Shown here one piece after another: positions 1 through 5,547 of a stretch of DNA of 10,806 nt. The stretch is taken from the NCBI GenBank assembly GCA_900539765.1, contig UQDF01000066.1:1-10806 (forward strand), given 5' to 3'. Origin of the DNA: an uncultured Porphyromonas sp. (GTDB taxonomy: Bacteria; Bacteroidota; Bacteroidia; Bacteroidales; Porphyromonadaceae). Numbering within the stretch: the first letter of the stretch is position 1; each line of letters begins with the position of its first letter. The translations under genes were made by a program, and so were the position numbers. The notes below the pieces were generated by a model that searched no databases, was not told the DNA's origin, and saw nothing but the letters and a program-made list of their open reading frames with translations.

Positions 1-77
1 GAAGTTTTTTTCCTACATTTGTAAGTGTGTTGCACTTGACACTGGAATGTGCGTTTCATCTCGATTACGATAGTGTG

Positions 78-109
78 TTGCGTATGTGAAGAATAAGTCT
101 TACCTTTGC
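78..109 (+). promoter_or_regulatory. Bacteroidetes-type promoter, TTG-N20-TACCTTTG
   Basis: The sequence shows TTG at 78-80, a 20-base spacer and TACCTTTG at 101-108. This fits the -33/-7 consensus (TTTG and TAnnTTTG) used by the primary sigma factor of Bacteroidetes. Initiation would fall near 114-118, so the transcript would meet the terminator at 151-180 after only about 65 bases. Confidence 0.5.
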
Positions 110-121
110 ATTGTGTTTTTC

Positions 122-166
122 ATGGTGTTAGATTTTAAGGTTAATGAGAAGGGGCTGTCGTACTGA
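122..166 (+). CDS. Possible 14-codon leader peptide overlapping a terminator
   Basis: An ATG at 122 opens a 14-residue frame (MVLDFKVNEKGLSY) ending in TGA at 164-166. The last codons run through the left stem (151-159) of an intrinsic terminator, and the stop codon covers the loop-to-right-stem junction. A ribosome translating it would physically cover the terminator hairpin. That geometry is compatible with attenuation control, but there is no run of regulatory codons for one amino acid. The frame is open upstream only to a stop at 71-73, so it could also be chance or a remnant. No homology is recognised. Confidence 0.2.
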   Translation: MVLDFKVNEKGLSY

Positions 167-180
167 CAGCCCCTTTTTTA
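151..180 (+). terminator. Intrinsic terminator
   Basis: A perfect 9-bp stem (GGGGCTGTC at 151-159, GACAGCCCC at 165-173) with a 5-base loop is followed directly by six T residues (174-179). There is no equivalent A-run on the left, so it acts on + strand transcripts. It separates anything upstream from the lipoprotein operon that starts at 302. Confidence 0.85.
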
Positions 181-207
181 TGATTGCTAATACCATCGTC
201 TCTAGCT

Positions 208-222
208 CCCCTTGTGAAGGGG
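208..222. other. Small perfect hairpin, function unknown
   Basis: CCCCTT at 208-213 and AAGGGG at 217-222 form a 6-bp stem with a GTG loop. It has no T-run, so it is not a terminator. It is the only other structure seen in the otherwise featureless stretch between the terminator at 151-180 and the promoter at 267-285. Confidence 0.4.
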
Positions 223-266
223 TCTGCTGGCTGTGCGCGTGATGTCGTGGCAGTCTCATTTTTTTG

Positions 267-285
267 TACTACATTTGCTGTAGTA
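267..285 (+). promoter_or_regulatory. Promoter of the lipoprotein-rSAM operon, -7 box inside an inverted repeat
   Basis: TACATTTG at 270-277 fits the Bacteroidetes -7 element, and the first gene starts at 302. The -7 box sits in a perfect 7-bp inverted repeat, TACTACA (267-273) and TGTAGTA (279-285), with TTTGC between. No clear -33 TTTG is visible at the expected spacing, which could mean a weak or activator-dependent promoter. The dyad could be an operator or part of a short 5' UTR hairpin. Confidence 0.5.
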
Positions 286-301
286 TCAAAGTGACCACAA
301 T

Positions 302-760
302 ATGAAAAGAGTTTATCTATCCGTACGCTCGCTCCTCTCGGCAGGAGCCTCACTCCTACTGGGCTGGCTGGGATTCGCTAGTTGCACAGAGTCCCTAGGA
401 GGCGGAATGGCTGAGTACGGCACGCCCACAGTCGACTATGAGTTTAAGGTACGTGTTACTGACCAAGACGCTAAGCCTGTCGAGGGTCTTCAGGTAGACC
501 TACCCGTAAGCCATGGAGACGAAAAGGAACTCACCGATGCACAGGGCAATGCGGAGCTAGATGGTAGCTACGTAGGCTTCCGCAAGGATCACCAAGTAGT
601 CCTAGAGGTGAAGGACATCGATGGCGAAAAGAATGGCGTCGTCACAGACAAGCAGGTCACCGTAGAGGTCAAGGAGAGCGACTTCGTCAGCAAGGGCTCT
701 GGCAACTGGAACAACGGCAAGGTCGAGAAGGAGATAGAGATCCAAGTGGAGCGTAAGTAG
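302..760 (+). CDS. Radical-SAM-associated putative lipoprotein with Ig-like beta domain
   Basis: This 152-residue protein starts with a lipoprotein signal peptide: positive N-terminus, a hydrophobic stretch over residues 11-25, and a lipobox FASC whose acylated cysteine is C28. Residues 39-43 read YGTPT, the hallmark seen just after the lipobox in Bacteroidetes lipoproteins encoded beside a dedicated radical SAM/SPASM enzyme (TIGR04133/TIGR04134-type pairing, cited from memory). From residue 46 on the sequence alternates hydrophobic and polar residues, with a TDAQGNAEL turn near residue 80. This resembles the carboxypeptidase-regulatory/Cna-B-like beta-sandwich fold, and a charged tail follows. 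It is the first gene of the run; the next gene follows after 37 bases and shares the motif. It is likely exported and membrane-anchored. The idea that the neighbouring enzyme modifies it is inferred from context only. Confidence 0.85.
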   Translation: MKRVYLSVRSLLSAGASLLLGWLGFASCTESLGGGMAEYGTPTVDYEFKVRVTDQDAKPVEGLQVDLPVSHGDEKELTDAQGNAELDGSYVGFRKDHQVVLEVKDIDGEKNGVVTDKQVTVEVKESDFVSKGSGNWNNGKVEKEIEIQVERK

Positions 761-797
761 TCGGGACAGACCACTGACCCGTCACTCTTATTATATT

Positions 798-1055
798 ATG
801 AAGCGAACACTCTCAAATATCTTCTCCAACCTCATCGTTGGTACGCTACTCGCACTGATTGGCTGCTTAGGCTTCTCCAGCTGTAAGACACGCACGACGC
901 AAAGGACGAGCGAAGGCGACAAGGCAGAGCAGCCTGATACGACTACGCTCGTCAAGCCTAGACCTAGGCCAGACGGCATGGGCATGGTGATGTATGGCAC
1001 GCCTACGACGATGTTCGAGCCTAAGCAGATAGTAGAGCCCGAGGAGCAGCAGTAA
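798..1055 (+). CDS. Short radical-SAM-associated putative lipoprotein
   Basis: This 85-residue protein has a lipoprotein signal peptide ending in FSSC, with C29 as the predicted lipidated residue. A polar, proline-rich linker (residues 30-60, with PRPRP at 54-58) follows, then a Met/Gly segment and YGTPT at 66-70, with FE at 73-74 and an acidic tail. The beta domain of the upstream lipoprotein is absent, so the protein is little more than an anchor, a flexible linker and the shared motif. That makes it look like a peptide-like substrate for the downstream enzyme. It lies 22 bases upstream of the radical SAM gene start chosen here. Identity as the short member of the rSAM/lipoprotein family is well supported by motif and position; its function is unknown. 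Confidence 0.85.
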   Translation: MKRTLSNIFSNLIVGTLLALIGCLGFSSCKTRTTQRTSEGDKAEQPDTTTLVKPRPRPDGMGMVMYGTPTTMFEPKQIVEPEEQQ

Positions 1056-1077
1056 GTCAGACCTTGTGATCCCATCA

Positions 1078-2217
1078 ATGAAACTAAGCAAGCAGAAGTC
1101 CGTCGGGCAGACGCTCCTACGTCCTGCCTTCAAGCAGCGCATCGCCCTCGACCTGCATCGTATCTTGCAGGCGGAGAATGTGCGTCGGCACCCGATGACG
1201 ACGCTCTTCTGGGAGTGTACGCTACGTTGCAACTTGCACTGCGGGCATTGCGGTAGCGACTGTCGCGTGGAGAGTGGTGTCGACGAACTGTCGGTCGCTG
1301 ACTTCATACAGATTATTGATGGGCTGACTCCTCACGTCGATCCCAACAAGCTACTGGTCATCTTCACGGGTGGCGAGGCGCTCGTGCGGAAGGACATCGA
1401 GGAGGCGGGGCTAGCCCTCTACCGTCGTGGCTACCCTTGGGGCATCGTGACCAATGGTATGCTACTCGACGCGCAGCGCTTGGATAGCTTGCGCCGTGCC
1501 GGACTACACACAGCGACGGTGAGTCTAGATGGCTTTGCCGAGGCGCACAACGCTCTGCGAGGACATCCGCTCAGCTACGAGCGAGCTTGGCGAGCAATAC
1601 AACTACTCACGCAGGCCGAAGACTTGGTCTGGGACGTGGTGACTTGTGTCAATCCGATGAACTTTGACACGCTCCCCGCCTTTCGTCAGCAACTGGTCGA
1701 TGCGGGTGTGAAGCGTTGGCGACTCTTTTCGATCTTCCCTGTGGGGCGTGCTGCGGAGAATACGCAGCTCCAGCTCTCCGACAGTCAGTACTACCAGATG
1801 ATGCAGTTTATCATCGAGACGAATGAGGCGGGAGAGATCGAGGCGCAGTATGGCTGTGAGGGCTATCTAGGAGCCTTCGAGGGGCGTACGCGTCAGCAGT
1901 TTTACCAATGCCGTGCTGGCGTAAACATAGCCTCTATCCTATGCGACGGCTCTATCAGCGCCTGCCCGAGTATTCGCTTTGACCACAAGCAGGGCAACGT
2001 ACATCACGACGACCTGTGGCAAGTGTGGGAGGAGCGCTTCGAGAGTTATCGGGATCGCTCGTGGGCTAAGACTGGTCCCTGTGCCGACTGCAAGAGCTGG
2101 AAGTACTGTCTGGGCAATGGTATGCACCTACGAGACGATGAGGGCAAGCTCCTCGTCTGCCACCTCCAGCGTCTTGAAGCGGGTGCCGAGGCGCTACATG
2201 CCTCTGGAAGGAGATGA
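1078..2217 (+). CDS. Radical SAM/SPASM enzyme of the rSAM/lipoprotein system
   Basis: This 379-residue enzyme is started at ATG 1078; an in-frame GTG at 1066 would add four residues and is less likely. The radical SAM motif CNLHCGHC gives cluster cysteines C51, C55 and C58, and FTGGE (96-100) is the usual glycine-rich SAM-binding strand. The C-terminal SPASM region carries cysteines at 278, 289, 296, 335, 338, 344 and 361 (GPCADC and KYC are visible), expected to hold auxiliary [4Fe-4S] clusters. C260 in CEGYLG precedes it. SPASM enzymes commonly install crosslinks or other changes in peptides, so this is probably a cytoplasmic maturase. Two lipoproteins with a common YGTPT motif lie directly upstream and are the obvious candidate substrates. 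Its stop codon overlaps the start of queG. The family fits TIGR04133 (from memory); the reaction is unknown. Confidence 0.9.
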   Translation: MKLSKQKSVGQTLLRPAFKQRIALDLHRILQAENVRRHPMTTLFWECTLRCNLHCGHCGSDCRVESGVDELSVADFIQIIDGLTPHVDPNKLLVIFTGGEALVRKDIEEAGLALYRRGYPWGIVTNGMLLDAQRLDSLRRAGLHTATVSLDGFAEAHNALRGHPLSYERAWRAIQLLTQAEDLVWDVVTCVNPMNFDTLPAFRQQLVDAGVKRWRLFSIFPVGRAAENTQLQLSDSQYYQMMQFIIETNEAGEIEAQYGCEGYLGAFEGRTRQQFYQCRAGVNIASILCDGSISACPSIRFDHKQGNVHHDDLWQVWEERFESYRDRSWAKTGPCADCKSWKYCLGNGMHLRDDEGKLLVCHLQRLEAGAEALHASGRR

Positions 2218-3170
2218 CCGATCAGTCGCTGTCGCCTACGGAGCTGATCGTGCGCTATGCACACGATGAGCTACGCTTGAGTGCCGTAGGCTTAGCCCCA
2301 GCCGAGGCGGTTCCACAAGAGGTGTGGCAAGCTTATCAGCAGACCATCACGGGAGACGCTTACGCTGGTCTAGACTACCTGCAGCGTTACGATGATGTGC
2401 GGTCGGATCCACGCAAATTACTCCCCGAAGCTAAGTCGATCATCGTTGTGGCGCAGAGCTATTATCCGCCTGTCAAGCAGCCACTAGAAGCACCTCAAGT
2501 AGCTTACTACGCCTACGGACGCGACTACCACAAGGTGGTGCGCAAAAAGCTCGAGCGTCTCCTCGCATTCATCCAGTTTGAAGTTGACCAAAGCGCCACG
2601 GGCCGTGTCTGCTGCGACACGGCTCCGCTACTAGAGCGTTACTGGATTATGCAGAGCGGACTAGCCTATCAGGGTCGCTCGAAGATGATGATCATACCTC
2701 GTCTAGGCACATTCTTTATCTATGGATTCCTCGTCGTATCCCTACCGCTAGAGTATGGTGCTGCGATAGATCGCAGCTACTGTGGTCACTGTCAGAGATG
2801 TATCGACAGTTGTCCTGGAGGAGCATTGCAGGCAGACGGCACTTTTCTAGCTGATCGCTGCCTGAGCTACCTAACGATCGAGCATCGAGGTGTATGGCCC
2901 GAAGGCGTTGCTGAGCGTCTAGGCAACCGACTCTTCGGTTGTGATGTCTGCCAGACGGTTTGTCCGCACAATGCGCACTGCGCACCGCACGACGAACCAG
3001 ACTTTATGATCCGCCCCGCCATTGCACAGCTAACTTATGAACAGCTGGCCAGCTTTACTCCACAGCTCTACGAAACCTTAACGATAGGCTCCTCGATGCG
3101 ACGATGCGCCTACGAAGACCTCCTCCGCAATGCCCAGGCGGTTTTAGCCAATCATACCACTCCCCTATGA
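2214..3170 (+). CDS. queG: Epoxyqueuosine reductase QueG
   Basis: QueG is a cobalamin- and [4Fe-4S]-dependent cytoplasmic enzyme that reduces epoxyqueuosine to queuosine in the wobble position of tRNAs with GUN anticodons. The 318-residue protein has the N-terminal DUF1730-type domain (YYAYGRDYHKVVRKKL at 98-113), the presumed catalytic aspartate D135 in DTAP, and two ferredoxin-like motifs: C190, C193, C196, C200 and C243, C246, C250. The RCLSYLTIEHRG block (215-226) is typical. It is shorter than the E. coli enzyme, which has an extra C-terminal domain; short forms are common. An oddity is that the usual GLGWxGK-type segment reads GLAYQGR (149-155), and the GE dipeptide after the aromatic stretch reads GF (171-172). 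The start ATG overlaps the rSAM stop (ATGA), preceded by GGAAGGAG. Confidence 0.92.
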   Translation: MTDQSLSPTELIVRYAHDELRLSAVGLAPAEAVPQEVWQAYQQTITGDAYAGLDYLQRYDDVRSDPRKLLPEAKSIIVVAQSYYPPVKQPLEAPQVAYYAYGRDYHKVVRKKLERLLAFIQFEVDQSATGRVCCDTAPLLERYWIMQSGLAYQGRSKMMIIPRLGTFFIYGFLVVSLPLEYGAAIDRSYCGHCQRCIDSCPGGALQADGTFLADRCLSYLTIEHRGVWPEGVAERLGNRLFGCDVCQTVCPHNAHCAPHDEPDFMIRPAIAQLTYEQLASFTPQLYETLTIGSSMRRCAYEDLLRNAQAVLANHTTPL

Positions 3171-4150
3171 CAAGACACTACAATATAGCAGACCTACGAG
3201 GACGCTTCATGCGCCGACTGAAAGACTATGGTCTCCCCCTCTCCATACTGATCGGCATCGTGGGCTATCGCCCGCTCTCCACGCTGAGTCCCGCCATCCC
3301 CTATATGCTGATGCTGATGCTCTTCTTTAGCTTTCTCAAGCTCACCCCTAGAGATCTGCGCATACGACCGATCCACTTTTACCTACAGCTCATACAGATC
3401 GTGCTAGCTGTGGGTGGCTACCTACTGGTGCGCTACTCGGGCATCTCCGAGAGCAAGCTTCTCGCCGAGGGACTCATGATCTGCTTCTTCTGCCCCGCAG
3501 CCTCCGCATCGCCCGTGGTCATCGGCTTCCTCGGGGGCAATGTAGCCCTCGGCACCACCTACGTCCTGCTCACCAGTGTAGGAGTCATCGCCTTAGCACC
3601 GCTCCTGCTAGGCTTCTTCGGCAGTGGAGCGATGGACTACGGAGCCACCTTCGTGCAGATCTTCTACCGTGTGCTACCCGTCATCACACTGCCCCTACTC
3701 CTCGCTTGGGCGGTCCGCTACGGCGTCAAGCCCGTCTATCAGGTACTCACGAAGATCCCCTCAGCCAGCTTCTGGGTTTGGCTCCTCTGTCTCTCACTCA
3801 TCATGGCCAATACGGTACACTTCATCGCACAGGAGCCACGGGAGATGATTCCGACGATGATCCTGCTAGGCGTCATGGGGCTAATCGCCTGCATCGTTCA
3901 GTTTGCCCTCGGCAAGTGGCTCAGCAAGCGAGTTCTCGGCGAGAGCATCACCCTCGGGCAGAGCTTAGGACAGAAAAACTCAACCATCGCCATCTGGCTA
4001 GCGCAGAGCTACCTCAACCCGCTCTCGTCCGTTGCTATGGCCGCCTACTCTATCTGGCAAAACCTCCTCAACGCCTACCAAATACACCGCGCCACGCAAC
4101 GCACCGACCCAAAACCCTCCCATAAGCGAAAGTCTAAACAAAACGATTAG
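3167..4150 (+). CDS. Bile acid:sodium symporter (BASS) family transporter
   Basis: This 327-residue integral membrane protein is started at ATG 3167, which overlaps the queG stop codon. An upstream ATG at 3104 would add 21 residues unlike the family that lie inside queG. About nine hydrophobic segments span residues 22 to 305. Family signatures are CPAASASPVV (109-118), which matches the conserved crossover region of the first half, and GQKNSTIAIW (268-277) followed by NPLSSVAMAAYSIWQN (284-299), the second-half crossover that helps bind sodium. The cytoplasmic tail is basic (KPSHKRKSKQ). BASS proteins carry bile acids, pyruvate, pantothenate or other organic anions with Na+. The substrate cannot be told from sequence, and the gene order with queG gives no clear answer. 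Confidence 0.85.
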   Translation: MTRHYNIADLRGRFMRRLKDYGLPLSILIGIVGYRPLSTLSPAIPYMLMLMLFFSFLKLTPRDLRIRPIHFYLQLIQIVLAVGGYLLVRYSGISESKLLAEGLMICFFCPAASASPVVIGFLGGNVALGTTYVLLTSVGVIALAPLLLGFFGSGAMDYGATFVQIFYRVLPVITLPLLLAWAVRYGVKPVYQVLTKIPSASFWVWLLCLSLIMANTVHFIAQEPREMIPTMILLGVMGLIACIVQFALGKWLSKRVLGESITLGQSLGQKNSTIAIWLAQSYLNPLSSVAMAAYSIWQNLLNAYQIHRATQRTDPKPSHKRKSKQND

Positions 4151-4162
4151 AGGCCCGTCCTT

Positions 4163-4945
4163 ATGACGAGACGAAAAAGGATAACGCTGCTGGTCATCGG
4201 GGCTATTGCTCTGGTGATGTTGCTGTGCGGAGTATGGCTATGGCGCTCTATGCGCACGAGCAATCCGTGGGGCGCTCAGACTATTGGCGACATAGCCACA
4301 CCTATAGGCTACACCCGTGTGGAGGCTCCCGCGGGGAGCTACACGGCTTATCTACGCGCCCTACCCTTGAAGCCGCGTGGTGCTAGGGTGCAGCTATACA
4401 CAGGGGGCGATGCGCGCTTGCAGTTTCTCTCTACTGCGGTGATCGACCAGGATATCCTCAGCAACGATGAGCAGTGTGCCGATGTGACTATGCGTCTGCG
4501 GGCTGAGTACCTTTGGCAGAAGGGACGCTACCGAGAGATCAGCTTTCGCAATGTCCATGGCAAGACGATGCGCTACTCTGGCGGAGCGTCTCGTAGTGCC
4601 TTCGAGCGTTATATGCGAGGCGTCTATGGTGCTTGCAGTACCTTCTCGCTCTATCAAGAGACCAAGCCCCGTGCTATCCAAGATGTGATGCCAGGCGATG
4701 TGCTCGTCTACCCAGCACGTTCAGGGCGCAAGTATGGGCACGCCATTATGGTAGTCGATGTGGCACGGAGCAGATCAGGCAAAGTGGCGATCATGTGCCT
4801 CGAGGGCAATACCCCCGCTCGTGAGAAGCACCTCGTGCGCAATCCCAACCCACTGCGTAACCCGTGGTTTATACTCAATGAGGGAGACGAGGCAATACAG
4901 ATCTCAGTCTTCCGCTTTAACAAAGACGAGCTCAGACATTACTAA
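4163..4945 (+). CDS. Membrane-anchored DUF4846-type protein
   Basis: This 260-residue protein has a basic N-terminus and one hydrophobic segment (8-27). The single segment suggests an uncleaved signal anchor with the rest in the periplasm; C22 is not in a convincing lipobox. The body shows the features I associate with DUF4846: QCADVTMRLRAEYLW (104-118), a GGASRSAFERYM-like segment (140-151), a GACSTFSL block (156-163) and MPGDVLVYP (176-184) followed by GHAIMVVDVA (192-201). The order Cys105, then GDVLVYP, then His193 recalls NlpC/P60-type papain-fold enzymes, in which a cysteine precedes GD and an HV/HA strand, so a cell-wall or peptide-cleaving role is possible but unproven. It lies 12 bases after the transporter gene and 24 before the repeat protein. 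Confidence 0.75.
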   Translation: MTRRKRITLLVIGAIALVMLLCGVWLWRSMRTSNPWGAQTIGDIATPIGYTRVEAPAGSYTAYLRALPLKPRGARVQLYTGGDARLQFLSTAVIDQDILSNDEQCADVTMRLRAEYLWQKGRYREISFRNVHGKTMRYSGGASRSAFERYMRGVYGACSTFSLYQETKPRAIQDVMPGDVLVYPARSGRKYGHAIMVVDVARSRSGKVAIMCLEGNTPAREKHLVRNPNPLRNPWFILNEGDEAIQISVFRFNKDELRHY

Positions 4946-4969
4946 CCCCAGCAAGCACTCCATAATAAT

Positions 4970-5467
4970 ATGAGACGAGCCCTCTTACTCCTCACCCTAC
5001 TCCTCAGCAGTCTCCTCACCCTCTCTGCTCAGACCTATATCTATAGCGGAGATAAGCGGTACGACTACGACTCACAGGTTATTGCCACGTGGGACGGCAC
5101 ACGCCTCTACAGCGGAGACAAGCGATACGACTACAATTCACGAGTCATCGCCACGTGGGACGGCACACGCCTCTACAGTGGCGACAAGCGGTACGACTAC
5201 GACTCACAAGTCATCGCCACGTGGGACGGCACACGCCTCTACAGCGGGGACAAGCGATACGACTACAATTCACGAGTCATCGCCACCTGGGACGGCACAC
5301 GTGTCTACAGTGGCGACAAGCGATACGACTACGACTCACGAGTCATCGCCACCTGGGACGGTCCTCGCATCTACAGCAGTGACAAGCGGTACGACTACGA
5401 CTCCCGCGTCCGCTACACCATCGAGGGGCACCTCCCCGTTGCCGTTGCCATCTACCTCATCTTGTGA
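4970..5467 (+). CDS. Secreted protein of six 22-residue beta-type repeats
   Basis: This 165-residue protein has a signal peptide (residues 1-21, ending LTLSAQ). The mature part is nearly all tandem repeat: five near-identical 22-residue units from residue 25 (YSGDKRYDYDSQVIATWDGT then RL) and a sixth degenerate unit at 135-156. A short hydrophobic tail (VAVAIYLIL) follows. Alternating aromatic, polar and beta-branched residues with DG turns suggest two beta strands per unit, so a small beta-solenoid or propeller-like fold is plausible. It recalls the small 'n-fold beta-flower/flanked' repeat proteins annotated in Bacteroidetes, but I cannot assign it firmly. The gene is 24 bases after the DUF4846-type gene and probably co-transcribed. 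No terminator is visible after it. Function is unknown; surface or periplasmic binding is a guess. Confidence 0.75.
   Translation: MRRALLLLTLLLSSLLTLSAQTYIYSGDKRYDYDSQVIATWDGTRLYSGDKRYDYNSRVIATWDGTRLYSGDKRYDYDSQVIATWDGTRLYSGDKRYDYNSRVIATWDGTRVYSGDKRYDYDSRVIATWDGPRIYSSDKRYDYDSRVRYTIEGHLPVAVAIYLIL
5042..5437 (+). repeat. Six 66-bp tandem repeats inside a coding region
   Basis: Units start at 5042, 5108, 5174, 5240, 5306 and 5372. The first five are almost identical in DNA, including synonymous positions, which points to recent duplication or gene conversion. Units 1 and 3 encode YDYDSQ while 2 and 4 encode YDYNSR, so the array may have grown in 132-bp double steps. Copy number could change without breaking the frame because 66 is a multiple of three. 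Confidence 0.95.
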
Positions 5468-5509
5468 TATTTTGGAAGTAGTAACACGCTCATCTCTCGA
5501 AAGAAATAG

Positions 5510-5521
5510 CTACATTTGTAG
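5510..5521 (+). promoter_or_regulatory. Promoter of the TPR gene, palindromic -7 box
   Basis: TACATTTG (5511-5518) matches the Bacteroidetes -7 element, 29 bases before the start codon at 5548. It is embedded in a perfect inverted repeat, CTACA-TT-TGTAG (5510-5521). No good -33 element is seen at 19-21 bases upstream; a TTTG at 5471-5474 is too far away. The arrangement resembles the promoter at 267-285. Confidence 0.5.
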
Positions 5522-5547
5522 TAACAAATAACAACTCACTCAACACG

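Noticed and set aside
14..21. Promoter TACATTTG at the left edge
   Set aside because: Its -33 region would lie outside the window, and no gene starts nearby, so it cannot be supported as a separate promoter.
1066..1077. GTG start for the rSAM enzyme
   Set aside because: It would add only MIPS. ATG 1078 is the preferred codon and gives an N-terminus (MKLSKQKS) fitting the family.
867..1307. Long minus-strand open frame of 146 codons
   Set aside because: It lies opposite the short lipoprotein and the rSAM N-terminus, both well supported, and its translation is rich in Arg/Cys/Ser with no domain. It is a shadow frame.
3104..3166. Upstream ATG extension of the BASS transporter
   Set aside because: The extra 21 residues lie inside queG, are Pro/Arg-rich and unlike the family. 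ATG 3167 gives the common ATGA overlap.
5082..5531. Alternative-frame proteins across the 66-bp repeats
   Set aside because: The repeat unit lacks stop codons in all three forward frames, so long frames are automatic. Only the 4970 frame has a signal peptide and a sensible composition.
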